From an uncultured Clostridia bacterium (GTDB taxonomy: Bacteria; Bacillota; Clostridia; TANB77; CAG-508), in assembly GCA_947626205.1 (NCBI GenBank), contig CANQRO010000001.1, forward strand, positions 1 through 62,406: a DNA stretch of 62,406 nucleotides, written 5' to 3'. Shown here piece after piece: positions 25,728 through 34,030 of the stretch. Every line of letters starts with the position of its first letter. The first letter of the stretch is position 1. The notes under the pieces were generated by a model. The model worked only from the letters and a program-made list of their open reading frames with translations, searched no databases and had not been told where the DNA came from. The translations under genes and the position numbers were made by a program.

Positions 25728-26519
25728 TTAGTAACCCTTTTCTATTCTTTCATCTATATACTTATTAGCAACTTTTATTATTTCTTGCATTTGTTCTTTT
25801 GTTTCATCACATATACATAGTGGTTGCATTACTTTTTCAATATATTTATTTTCTTTTATTATTCGTAATCCCGTTATAAAGTTATAATCAAATATAAATC
25901 CAATCATATTTATATAGCTATCTAACCTATTATCAAACTCATATCTATTAGATTGTTCATAATTTTTAAAATTTTGCATTATTTTAGGACTAATGTGTAA
26001 TGGTGCAAGTTTTTCATAATCATATGCTACATTTGTGTTATTTTCAATATCTATGGCGCATGTTTTAAATATATCTGTTTTATCTGCATCGCGTACAATT
26101 TTAGCTTGTAATAATTCTTCTTTATTTAATCCAGTTTTTATTTTAAATTTATTATGATTTTTTATTGCTTTATATATGATATTATCATATTTTTCATCTA
26201 ATATAAATTTTCTAATTAATCCGTCTTTAAATAATATCTTTACACCTAAATCAGCATGATCCACACTATCTCTATCTTGAAATGTATTATATATTCTTAC
26301 TTGTTCAAATCTGCCAATATCATGTAATAAACTAATTAGCTGTGCTAAATTAGTTTGTTCTTCATTTAAATTTAAATCTTTTGCAATTTTTTTAGCTACT
26401 TCTACAGTTCTAAAAGTATGCTTCACTTTTAATTCTATTTTAGGATTATTTATATCATAAGACTTAACGTATTCACTAAATGCTTTTTCTGCTTTTAATA
26501 AATCTATCATTTTTTTCAC
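25728..26519 (-). CDS. HD-domain phosphohydrolase
   Basis: 263 residues. The HD metal motif is VKHTFRTVEVAKKIA, then LLHDIGRFEQ (about 65-74) and VRDADKTDIFK (about 137-147), with a further His in IKNHNKF. HD hydrolases act on nucleotides or phosphate esters; the substrate cannot be read from sequence. It lies between hicBA and topB on the same strand with short gaps, so they may share a transcript. Confidence 0.85.
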   Translation of the reverse strand: MKKMIDLLKAEKAFSEYVKSYDINNPKIELKVKHTFRTVEVAKKIAKDLNLNEEQTNLAQLISLLHDIGRFEQVRIYNTFQDRDSVDHADLGVKILFKDGLIRKFILDEKYDNIIYKAIKNHNKFKIKTGLNKEELLQAKIVRDADKTDIFKTCAIDIENNTNVAYDYEKLAPLHISPKIMQNFKNYEQSNRYEFDNRLDSYINMIGFIFDYNFITGLRIIKENKYIEKVMQPLCICDETKEQMQEIIKVANKYIDERIEKGY

Positions 26520-26545
26520 CTTTTTAAAATTATATTATAAACATC

Positions 26546-26893
26546 TTATTTATTCAACTCAAATTTTACTGCATTTGCAATTGCATTTTCTACAAATTGA
26601 TTTAAGGAAATATCACTTACTTTAGATAAAATACTCGCTTGTTTATGAAGTTCTGGTGTAATTCTTATATTAAAACTACCACTATATTGTTTTTGTGGTT
26701 CTTTATTATAGTTTTTGCAATGTTCAATATAATGTTCTATTGCATCTTCAAAATCTTTTCTTAATTCATCAACTGTAGAGCCTTCAAAAGTAATCATATC
26801 ATTAATTCCTTCTATCTCTCCCCAGAAGCAATTATCTTCTTCACTGTATTGAATTTTTGCCCAATACCCTTTATATCTCATTACATTATTCAT
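26546..26893 (-). CDS. hicB: HicB-family antitoxin
   Basis: 115 residues with the HicB-like fold (about 5-60, YSEEDNCFWGEIEGINDMITFEG..VDELRKDFEDAIEHYIEHC). An Arc/ribbon-helix-helix DNA-binding end follows (about 70-112, SGSFNIRITPELHKQA). HicB neutralises the HicA mRNA-cutting toxin and represses its own operon. Its ATG overlaps the end of the toxin gene by four bases, the usual hicAB arrangement. Confidence 0.88.
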   Translation of the reverse strand: MNNVMRYKGYWAKIQYSEEDNCFWGEIEGINDMITFEGSTVDELRKDFEDAIEHYIEHCKNYNKEPQKQYSGSFNIRITPELHKQASILSKVSDISLNQFVENAIANAVKFELNK

Positions 26894-27150
26894 TCCAAAT
26901 CACTCCATTTTTCTAATTTTTGTATCAAATTTTTAATTTGATATTCTTTTAATACATTCCTTGGATGAGGCTTATGCATTTCTATTGTTATATTATTCTT
27001 AATATTAATAAAACTTACACGTGAACCAGAAGTTTTGCCTTTTTTTATCTTCTTCAAAACCAAGTTGTAATAATAATGTTTTCGCTTCTTCATATGTAAA
27101 ATCCTTTGGTTTTGATTGTATTTTTTTTAATAGTTTTTCTTTTCTACTCA
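26890..27150 (-). pseudogene. hicA: HicA-family toxin, frame broken in an A7 run
   Basis: HicA is a double-stranded-RNA-binding-like ribonuclease that cuts mRNA. The true start is the ATG at 27150 (MSRKEKLLKKIQSKPKDF), eight bases after AAAGGAG. Frame 1 runs to LGFEEDKK. The family sequence GKTSGSRVSF..IEMHKPHPRNVLKEYQIK then continues in the +1 frame. One extra A in the run of seven (T-run 27040-27046 on the plus strand) accounts for this. The break may inactivate the toxin, or be bypassed by polymerase slippage. It differs from the CGG sites: the in-frame codon is AGG, which leuS reads normally in the same AAA AGG CAA context. Confidence 0.7.
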
Positions 27151-27422
27151 TATATTATACTCCTTTGCTATTTGTTTTGCAACTATTTTTTAGTTGCAAA
27201 ATGTATAATTTCATTTTGCTCCCCCTCTTTTCATTATCAATTTCTAAATTTCTTTATTGGAAAATCTAAAGAATAAAAATTATTTATTTTGTATGACCCA
27301 AGTTGATTTTTTGAAACTTTAACTATTAAAACATAATTTTATCTAAATTGCAACAATTTTATTTACTTTCTCAGTAGTTTTGTTGTATAATAACTTTATT
27401 ATATAAAAAAAGGATTGATTTT

Positions 27423-29810
27423 ATGGCATATAATTTTAAAGAAGTTGAAGAAAAATGGCAAAAGTACTGGGATGAACACAAAACATTTAAAACCGATGTA
27501 TGGGATTTTAGTAAACCTAAATTTTATGCATTAGACATGTTTCCATATCCATCTGGACAAGGTCTACATGTTGGGCATCCAGAGGGATATACTGCAACAG
27601 ATATTATATCTAGAATGAAACGTATGCAGGGATATAATGTACTTCACCCTATGGGATGGGATGCATTTGGACTTCCAGCAGAACAATACGCAATTAAAAC
27701 AGGAAAACATCCTGCAGGTTTTACTTTAAATAATATTGAAACTTTTAAAAGGCAATTAAAAATGCTTGGCTTTTCTTTTGATTGGGATAGAGAAGTTTCT
27801 ACTGCAGATCCAAGTTTTTATAAGTGGACTCAATGGATTTTTGCAAGACTTTATGAAGATGGATTAGCAAAATTAGTTGAAATGCCTGTAAATTGGTGTG
27901 AAGAACTTGGTACTGTTCTTGCCAATGATGAAGTAATTGACGGAAAGAGTGAACGTGGAGGATACCCTGTTGTTCGTAAAAATATGAAACAATGGGTTTT
28001 AGATATTCCAAGCTATGCAGAAAGTTTACTTGAAGGCTTGGATGAAATTGATTGGCCAGAATCCACAAAGGAAATACAGCGTAATTGGATTGGTAAATCT
28101 ATTGGTGCAGAAGTTATATTTAAAGTTTTAGATACAGATTATGAATTTCGTGTATTCACTACAAGACCAGATACATTATTTGGTGCTACTTATTGTGTAT
28201 TAGCACCTGAACATGAACTAGTATCTAAAATTACTACGGAAGCACAAAGTTCTTCGGTTAATGAATATATAAGACTTGCTGCTTCTAAATCTGATTTAGA
28301 GCGTACAGAGTTAAATAAAGAAAAAACTGGCGTATTTACTGGAAGTTATGCTATAAATCCTGTAAACAATAAAAAAATACCTATTTGGATTTCAGATTAT
28401 GTGCTTGCAAGCTATGGTACTGGTAGCATTATGGCTGTTCCTGCACATGACCAAAGAGATTATGAATTTGCTACAAAATTTGGACTAGAAATTATACCAG
28501 TTTTAGAGGGTGGAGATATTTCAAAAGAAGCATATGTTGGTGATGGAATTCATATAAATTCAGATTTCTTAAATGGTCTTAACAAAGAAGATGCTTTTAA
28601 TAAAATGATTGACTGGCTTAAAGAAAATAACTGTGGAAATAAAAAAGTAAATTATAAACTACGTGAATGGATTTTTGCAAGACAACGTTATTGGGGAGAA
28701 CCTATTCCAATAATTCATTTTGATGATAAAATGGAAGTATTAGAGGATAGCGAATTGCCACTTATTTTACCAGATTTGGAAGATTACAGTCCTTCAAAAA
28801 CTGGGGCTTCTCCACTTGAAAAAGCAACCAATTGGGTTAATGTAACTAAAAACGGTAAAATTGGTAAAAGAGAAACGTCTACAATGCCTGGCTCAGCAGG
28901 TTCTAGTTGGTATTTTCTTCGCTATGTTGATCCACATAATGAAAATTGTATTGCAGATAAAAAGCTATTGGATCATTGGTTACCTGTTGATTTATATGTT
29001 GGTGGTCCAGAACATGCAGTTGGACATCTTCTTTATTCTCGTTTTTGGAATCAATATTTATTTAATAAAGGTATTGTTACTAAAAAGGAGCCTTTTTATA
29101 AATTACGTCATCAAGGTATGATTTTAGGATCTAATGGTGAAAAGATGAGTAAATCTAAAGGAAATGTTGTAAATCCAGATGACATGGTTAAATTTTATGG
29201 AGCTGATGCACTTCGTATTTATGAAATGTTTATGGGACCAATTGATGCAGCAAAGCCTTGGGATCCAAATGGAATTGAAGGTTCTAAAAAATTTGTAGAC
29301 CGTATTTGGAGATTATATGCTGAATCTGATAAAATACAAGATAGAGAAAATTCTAATTTAGATAGAGTTTACAACTATACCGTAAAAAAAGTAACAAACG
29401 ATTATGAAAATATGGAATTTAATACAGCTATTAGTCAAATGATGATTTTCATTAATGCATGTTATAAAGAAGATATTGTGCCTAAAAAATATGCACTTGG
29501 ATTTTTACAACTTTTAAATCCAGTAGCTCCACATATTACAGAAGAATTATGGCAATTGCTTGGTAATAATACTTCTATTGCATATTCAACTTGGCCAACA
29601 TATAGTGAAGAAAAATTAATTGAAGAAACTTTTAATCTTCCAATACAGGTAAATGGTAAACTAAGAAGTAATATAGATATTAAAATTAATTTACCAGAAG
29701 AAGAAATAAAAGAAATTGTACATAAGCAAGTTGCATCATATTTAGACGGAAAAGAAATTGTAAAAGAAATATATATAAAAAATAAGATATATAATATAGT
29801 AGTTAAATAA
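27423..29810 (+). CDS. leuS: Leucyl-tRNA synthetase
   Basis: A class I synthetase of 795 residues that charges tRNA-Leu. The HIGH-type signature is in MFPYPSGQGLHVGHPEGYTA (about 40-59), and KMSKS in GEKMSKSKGNVV (about 576-587). The CP1 editing domain lies in between (about 220-400), with TTRPDTLFGATY and GTGSIMAVPAHDQRD. The start follows AAAGGATTGATTTT. A TATAAT at 27386-27391 is a likely -10, with a poor -35 (TTTACT). There is no T-box in the 272-base upstream gap, which is plain AT-rich DNA. Confidence 0.97.
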   Translation: MAYNFKEVEEKWQKYWDEHKTFKTDVWDFSKPKFYALDMFPYPSGQGLHVGHPEGYTATDIISRMKRMQGYNVLHPMGWDAFGLPAEQYAIKTGKHPAGFTLNNIETFKRQLKMLGFSFDWDREVSTADPSFYKWTQWIFARLYEDGLAKLVEMPVNWCEELGTVLANDEVIDGKSERGGYPVVRKNMKQWVLDIPSYAESLLEGLDEIDWPESTKEIQRNWIGKSIGAEVIFKVLDTDYEFRVFTTRPDTLFGATYCVLAPEHELVSKITTEAQSSSVNEYIRLAASKSDLERTELNKEKTGVFTGSYAINPVNNKKIPIWISDYVLASYGTGSIMAVPAHDQRDYEFATKFGLEIIPVLEGGDISKEAYVGDGIHINSDFLNGLNKEDAFNKMIDWLKENNCGNKKVNYKLREWIFARQRYWGEPIPIIHFDDKMEVLEDSELPLILPDLEDYSPSKTGASPLEKATNWVNVTKNGKIGKRETSTMPGSAGSSWYFLRYVDPHNENCIADKKLLDHWLPVDLYVGGPEHAVGHLLYSRFWNQYLFNKGIVTKKEPFYKLRHQGMILGSNGEKMSKSKGNVVNPDDMVKFYGADALRIYEMFMGPIDAAKPWDPNGIEGSKKFVDRIWRLYAESDKIQDRENSNLDRVYNYTVKKVTNDYENMEFNTAISQMMIFINACYKEDIVPKKYALGFLQLLNPVAPHITEELWQLLGNNTSIAYSTWPTYSEEKLIEETFNLPIQVNGKLRSNIDIKINLPEEEIKEIVHKQVASYLDGKEIVKEIYIKNKIYNIVVK

Positions 29811-29918
29811 TGTAAAAATTGACATTTCTAATAATTATTTAATGAATTTTATATAGTAGATACTTTTTAAACTTTATATTATAAATTTGAGTAACATATC
29901 AATGTCTCTTAAATTAAA

Positions 29919-29953
29919 AAAAGGCAAAATAAATATATATTATTTTGCCTTTT
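29919..29953. terminator. Bidirectional terminator after leuS
   Basis: AAAAGGCAAAATAA (29919-29932) is exactly complementary to 29940-29953 around the loop ATATATA, with A and T runs outside. It serves leuS and the convergent orphan gene. Confidence 0.85.
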
Positions 29954-29959
29954 GTTCAT

Positions 29960-30002
29960 CTTAATTCCTTGCAAAACAAGTACTTAGTTCCTTGCAAACC
30001 AA
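29960..30002. repeat. 20-bp direct repeat at the end of the orphan gene
   Basis: CTTAATTCCTTGCAAAACAA (29960-29979) and CTTAGTTCCTTGCAAACCAA (29983-30002) match at 18 of 20 positions with a period of 23. The second copy holds the last codons and stop of the orphan gene; the first lies outside it. This may be a duplication made on insertion. Confidence 0.65.
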
Positions 30003-30331
30003 ATATAGTACGAATCCAAAAAATTGCTGTTAGATTCTGCTTTTTCCATAAATTCTTTGAAATATAAGTAATCAGTATTTTTCTCTTCTACTTTTTCAAA
30101 GAATTTTTTGTTTTGCATTTTACCACCCTTTTCTGAGATTGCACTTTTTAAGGCTTCATAGCTTTTTTGATTAATATATCTCCCATTTAAAATACAATAG
30201 GATAATATATATTTACAAACTTCTAACTCCTTAATGTTCCAGAACCTTGGAAGTTGTCCTAACTCTCCAAAATACCGGTTTGCAAGTTCGGAGATTCTCC
30301 TTTCATTTTGATATATAAATTCTCCCTTCAT
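29984..30331 (-). CDS. Orphan protein, 115 aa, unknown function
   Basis: I do not recognise this soluble, charged protein. It has many aromatic residues (YFGELGQLPRFW at about 20-31) and an acidic, Lys-rich second half. It has its own extended -10 promoter and shares the 17-base start AGGAGGAAAGCAACATG with the orphan gene at 145-399. Arg19 is encoded by CGG (30277-30275), read as an ordinary sense codon. A convergent terminator and a direct repeat lie at its 3' end. The combination suggests an inserted single-gene unit. Confidence 0.65.
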   Translation of the reverse strand: MKGEFIYQNERRISELANRYFGELGQLPRFWNIKELEVCKYILSYCILNGRYINQKSYEALKSAISEKGGKMQNKKFFEKVEEKNTDYLYFKEFMEKAESNSNFLDSYYIWFARN

Positions 30332-30380
30332 GTTGCTTTCCTCCTATATTTTTGATGAACTGTTACGAGTAGCTATTTCT

Positions 30381-30408
30381 ATTATAGCATGTTTACTAGT
30401 ATTTTCAA
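30381..30408 (-). promoter_or_regulatory. SigA-type promoter with extended -10
   Basis: On the minus strand, TTGAAA (30408-30403), a 16-base spacer ending in ATGC, then TATAAT (30386-30381). It drives the 115-aa orphan gene through a leader of about 45 bases. Confidence 0.7.
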
Positions 30409-30527
30409 GTTGTTTTTAAAAAAAATGTTACAAAATCGTAACATACTTTTAACACTTTCGAAACACAAAACTTTAATATCTAGTATATAATTAAAATATT
30501 AAGATTACAAAGGAGAAATAATAGATT

Positions 30528-31634
30528 ATGCATGTTAATAAGCAATTACAAAAAGAAGGTATTCAAATTATAGAAACTCTAGATACTTTAACTATTAATT
30601 CTGTTGCTAAAACTGTTGCAAAGAAACTTGTAGTAGCTTTTCCTACTCTTAATTTATCAGAAACAGATTTATTTATTAGATTATCTAGATTACATATGTA
30701 TGTTGCTAAATTACCAGCTGATTTATCTTCTGCTAAATATGATTCTAAAAATTGTTCTATTTATTTTGGAGAAAATGTTGATTTATCACATATAGATACT
30801 TGTGTTATTCATGAATGCTTACATGCTTTACAAGAAGTACGTAATGAAAATAATGAACTTATAAACCTTGGTTTTTATGATTTTACAAAAAGCAATACGA
30901 ATGGTATGGCATTAAATGAAGCAAGTGTACAATTAATGAGTTCATATGCTTTAAAGAAGAAAATAGATATAGTAAAATATTTTGACATAACAATACCAAC
31001 CATTAGTCCCGCATATTACCCTTTAGAGTGCACGTTAGTTAATGAATTAACATATATTACAGGCAATTATTCGTTATTTTATAGCACTTTATACAGTAAT
31101 AACATGTTTAAAGAAAAAATAATTCAATTAACGGATACTTCGTTTTATAATACTTTTTTGAAAAATTTAAATAAATTGATGCATTATGAAGATTTGTTAA
31201 ACATAGAGACTTCTTACATGGCTAATATAGAAAGTAAAAAGAATTTCTCAAAAATAGATTTTAAAATATCTCAATTACGAAATAAAATACAAAACCTATT
31301 TTTAGATACACAAAATTTGATTTTAAAAAGTTATTTTGATAAAAAGTTTAATTCGATTTCTACTCTTATTCAAATAGAAGATTATCGTAAAAAATTGTAT
31401 AATTTTAAAGATTTAATTGGATACACAGATAATTATTCATTTTATAACGATTACTATGTTAGTAAAATGTCAGACTTAGAAATAAAGCGTAATGAAATTG
31501 AAAACCATAATTTAAATATTAATAGTGAATTATTGCTTACTAATACGAAAATATCATTATTTTCTAGATTATGGCATAGTATTGCAAAATTATGGACTAA
31601 TTCAAAAAATACTTTACAAAAAACAAGTTATTAA
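30528..31634 (+). CDS. Uncharacterised protein with an HExxH metal motif, 368 aa
   Basis: I do not recognise the family. Residues about 60-160 contain a gluzincin-like arrangement: the helix VIHECLHALQE (HECLH, about 100-104), and about 35 residues later NEASVQLMSS, whose Glu could be the third zinc ligand. It is not exported by any visible signal. The second half (about 190-368) is Lys/Asn-rich, probably helical, with a possible coiled coil. It follows AAAGGAGAAATAATAGATT at a good distance and is transcribed alone. Possibly a cytoplasmic peptidase; this is inference from the motif. Confidence 0.6.
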   Translation: MHVNKQLQKEGIQIIETLDTLTINSVAKTVAKKLVVAFPTLNLSETDLFIRLSRLHMYVAKLPADLSSAKYDSKNCSIYFGENVDLSHIDTCVIHECLHALQEVRNENNELINLGFYDFTKSNTNGMALNEASVQLMSSYALKKKIDIVKYFDITIPTISPAYYPLECTLVNELTYITGNYSLFYSTLYSNNMFKEKIIQLTDTSFYNTFLKNLNKLMHYEDLLNIETSYMANIESKKNFSKIDFKISQLRNKIQNLFLDTQNLILKSYFDKKFNSISTLIQIEDYRKKLYNFKDLIGYTDNYSFYNDYYVSKMSDLEIKRNEIENHNLNINSELLLTNTKISLFSRLWHSIAKLWTNSKNTLQKTSY

Positions 31635-31656
31635 ATAATACTAATTATTATATAAA

Positions 31657-31688
31657 AAGGAATACATATTTTAATTTATGTATTCCTT
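31657..31688. terminator. Hairpin terminator, 12-bp stem
   Basis: AAGGAATACATA (31657-31668) pairs with TATGTATTCCTT (31677-31688) around an AT loop. The U tract is weak on the plus side and better on the minus side. It lies between the convergent 368-aa gene and the GltD-like gene. Confidence 0.65.
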
Positions 31689-31740
31689 AAATTATTTATA
31701 AAATATTTCAATTAAGATTTTAGCAAATGTATATAGTTAA

Positions 31741-33003
31741 TTATTTTTCTAAGAACTTCATTATTTCATTTGCAGCTTCTCTACCTGAACGGCTTGCCCA
31801 TGCCACTGTTGCTTTTGTTCCGCTTAAATCTCCTCCTGCAAATATTTTTTCCTTAGAAGTCATATAATGTTCGTCTACACTAATATTTCCTTTTTTAGTT
31901 AACTCTAATCCTAAATTTTGTACGATTTCATTTTCTGTTTTAGAGCCTACTGCCATAACTATATAATCCATTGGAATTATATAGTTACTTCCAGCAATAT
32001 CTATTGGTACTTCTCTTGCTTCTCCCTCTTTTTTTACAAGTTCAGTCTTTATGCATTCTATTTTTTCTACTTTTTCATTTCCTAATATTTTTACTACATT
32101 AGTTTGAAATAAAAGTTCTATTCCTTCTTTTTTTGCATTTTCTATTTCTTTTTTCTCAGCTGGCATTTGTTTTTCTGCTCTACGGTAAATAATTTTTACT
32201 TCTTCTGCTCCTAATTTTTTTATAGTTCTAGCTGTATCCATTGCAACATTGCCACCACCGATAACTGCTACTTTTTTACCTATATAATTTGGATGATTAT
32301 TATTTTCTAATAATTCATTCCCTCCATATACACCATTTAAGTTTTCTCCTTCTATTCCCATTTTAGAAGAAATATTGGCTCCAAATGCAAGAAAAATAGC
32401 ATCAAACTCGTTCTCTAGTTCTTCTAGTTTTATATTTTTCCCTAGAATTGCACCATATTTTACTTCTATTCCTAAATCTAAAATTTTTTCAATTTGTTTA
32501 TCCAATATATTTTTATCTAGTCTAAAATCTGGTATACCATGTCTTAAAATTCCGCCTAATTTGTCGTATTTTTCAAAAATAGTAACAGTATAACCATGTC
32601 TTGCAAGGTTTGATGCCGCAGTTAAACCTGCCGGTCCACCACCTATTATTGCTATTTTTTTATTTTTTCTTTCATTAGTCAACTTTGGAATGTCATAACC
32701 ATTTTCTATTGCCAAATCTCCTATATATGCCTCTAAATTTCCTATACTAACAGATTCTCCTTTAACTCCTCTTACACAACTTCCCTCACATTGGCTTTTA
32801 TGAGGACAAATTCTTCCACAAATTGGAGAAAGTACTGTTGTTTCGCACAATGTTTTATATGCTTCTTCATATTTTCCTTCTTTTACATATGAAATAAATT
32901 GTGTAATATCATTTCCTAAAGGACAGCCTTTTTGGCACATTTTTATTTTACAACTTAAACAATATTCTGCTTTTTTACTAATTTCTTCTTTGCTAAATTC
33001 CAT
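31741..33003 (-). CDS. GltD-like FAD/NAD(P)-dependent oxidoreductase
   Basis: 420 residues related to the small subunit of glutamate synthase and NfnB-type flavoproteins. The N terminus carries Cys clusters for 4Fe-4S centres (CLSCKIKMCQKGCP at about 14-27, CGRICPHKSQCEGSC at about 62-76). The FAD-binding dinucleotide fold is IAIIGGGPAGLTAASNLA (about 113-130). A second NAD(P) fold is VAVIGGGNVAMDTART (about 241-256). No glutamate synthase large subunit is adjacent, so it may work with another partner in electron transfer. It stands alone on the minus strand. Confidence 0.85.
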   Translation of the reverse strand: MEFSKEEISKKAEYCLSCKIKMCQKGCPLGNDITQFISYVKEGKYEEAYKTLCETTVLSPICGRICPHKSQCEGSCVRGVKGESVSIGNLEAYIGDLAIENGYDIPKLTNERKNKKIAIIGGGPAGLTAASNLARHGYTVTIFEKYDKLGGILRHGIPDFRLDKNILDKQIEKILDLGIEVKYGAILGKNIKLEELENEFDAIFLAFGANISSKMGIEGENLNGVYGGNELLENNNHPNYIGKKVAVIGGGNVAMDTARTIKKLGAEEVKIIYRRAEKQMPAEKKEIENAKKEGIELLFQTNVVKILGNEKVEKIECIKTELVKKEGEAREVPIDIAGSNYIIPMDYIVMAVGSKTENEIVQNLGLELTKKGNISVDEHYMTSKEKIFAGGDLSGTKATVAWASRSGREAANEIMKFLEK

Positions 33004-33150
33004 ATTTTTCTCCCATTAACTTTATTATTAATATAAATTTTATAATTAAAATTAATAAAAGTCAATTGTTTTGACCGACCATGAGGTAACTAATATGATA
33101 CTTGTCTTGAAAAAGTAAAAAATTCTTACATTAGAAATAATATAAATTAG

Positions 33151-33182
33151 AAATCAACAAAGGTAGCTACCTTTGTTGATTT
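33151..33182. terminator. 32-bp perfect palindrome (terminator candidate)
   Basis: AAATCAACAAAGGTAG (33151-33166) is followed directly by its exact reverse complement (33167-33182). It lies 64 bases past the stop of the 198-aa orphan gene on the minus strand. There is little U tract, so an operator role is also possible. The remaining 33004-33246 gap shows nothing else. Confidence 0.6.
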
Positions 33183-33246
33183 GATTGGAAAGAAACTATA
33201 AAACTATAGATTACACAAGATCTTGATCGACCAAATTGACAGCTTC

Positions 33247-33843
33247 TTATTTTGGAGAATAGGGCAGATAAAAATTTACGGGTTCATCATACTCTGGTCC
33301 AATTTCGACTTCTTTGTACTTAAGATTTTTATCCTCTAAGCTTACTGCTTTATCAAACTCTTCTTTATTAAAAGCCAAACCAAGTGTCATATTAAGCATA
33401 ATATATGGTTTCTTTTCATCACCTTTTGTCTGCATATTACACCAATTTTTGTAATCACAGTATTTGCACCCATATTTGCTAATTGGATTCATTAATTTTA
33501 ATTGCAAATTTACTGTAATAGTAGGATGTTCTTTACCTATTATCATATCATCATAATCAATATAAATATCAATTGGTTTAATATGCCGGCAGCATCCTGG
33601 CAATGGTGATATCGTAAACCAAAAAAGCCTTTTCTTAGGATATAACTGAAGTTGAAGCTTTGCATATCTGAGATTTGAATCGTAATGCTTTGGATAATAT
33701 GTGTCATACGTTTTACAATTCCATGAAATAAATGAATTTGATAGAGATTTTAATGTTATTGTATCACTAAAGTTCTTATGCCACAATCCACAGATTGGGC
33801 ATTTATAATATTCTGGTACAAGCTCTAATAAGTTTAAATTCAT
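33247..33843 (-). CDS. Cysteine-rich orphan protein, 198 aa, unknown function
   Basis: I do not recognise it. Paired cysteines suggest a metal site: CPIC (15-18), C43, CC (84-85) and CKYC..C (126-135). The first and last sets could form zinc fingers. There is no signal peptide. It starts after AGGAGG at a good distance, with a leader of about 150 bases that contains a long hairpin, and has an extended -10 promoter. Arg86 in GCCRHI is CGG (33588-33586), read in frame. It is a single-gene unit beside the DUF5662 gene, and both look like accessory cargo. Confidence 0.65.
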   Translation of the reverse strand: MNLNLLELVPEYYKCPICGLWHKNFSDTITLKSLSNSFISWNCKTYDTYYPKHYDSNLRYAKLQLQLYPKKRLFWFTISPLPGCCRHIKPIDIYIDYDDMIIGKEHPTITVNLQLKLMNPISKYGCKYCDYKNWCNMQTKGDEKKPYIMLNMTLGLAFNKEEFDKAVSLEDKNLKYKEVEIGPEYDEPVNFYLPYSPK

Positions 33844-33921
33844 TGTTTACCTCCTGTTGCACAAACATTGTTGATAGTTTCATAATTTAATAGTTTCTTC
33901 CCCTTTCTTAAAATTGCATCT

Positions 33922-33977
33922 GTGATATACAATTTAACTATCAAAATTATAATTATACTAATTTTGATACATATCAC
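33922..33977 (-). promoter_or_regulatory. Two-tier hairpin in the leader of the 198-aa orphan gene
   Basis: The outer arms GTGATAT (33922-33928) and ATATCAC (33971-33977), and the inner arms ATCAAAATTA (33940-33949) and TAATTTTGAT (33959-33968), are all perfect. The structure starts about 15 bases after the -10, so it is at the 5' end of the transcript. It could protect or regulate the mRNA. Confidence 0.6.
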
Positions 33978-33992
33978 CAAAATACATATTAT

Positions 33993-34021
33993 ATTATAGC
34001 ATGGATTTATGTAAAATTCAA
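33993..34021 (-). promoter_or_regulatory. SigA-type promoter with extended -10
   Basis: On the minus strand, TTGAAT (34021-34016), a 17-base spacer ending in CATGC, then TATAAT (33998-33993). It drives the 198-aa orphan gene. Confidence 0.7.
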
Positions 34022-34030
34022 GTATTTTTC

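Noticed and set aside
27036..27050. Counting the hicA break as a sixth site of the CGG recoding system
   Set aside because: Its in-frame codon is AGG, which leuS reads as arginine in the same AAA AGG CAA context. A homopolymer change explains it better.
27270..27422. T-box leader before leuS or asnS
   Set aside because: There is no T-box sequence or terminator/antiterminator pair; the leader of asnS is only about 20 bases.
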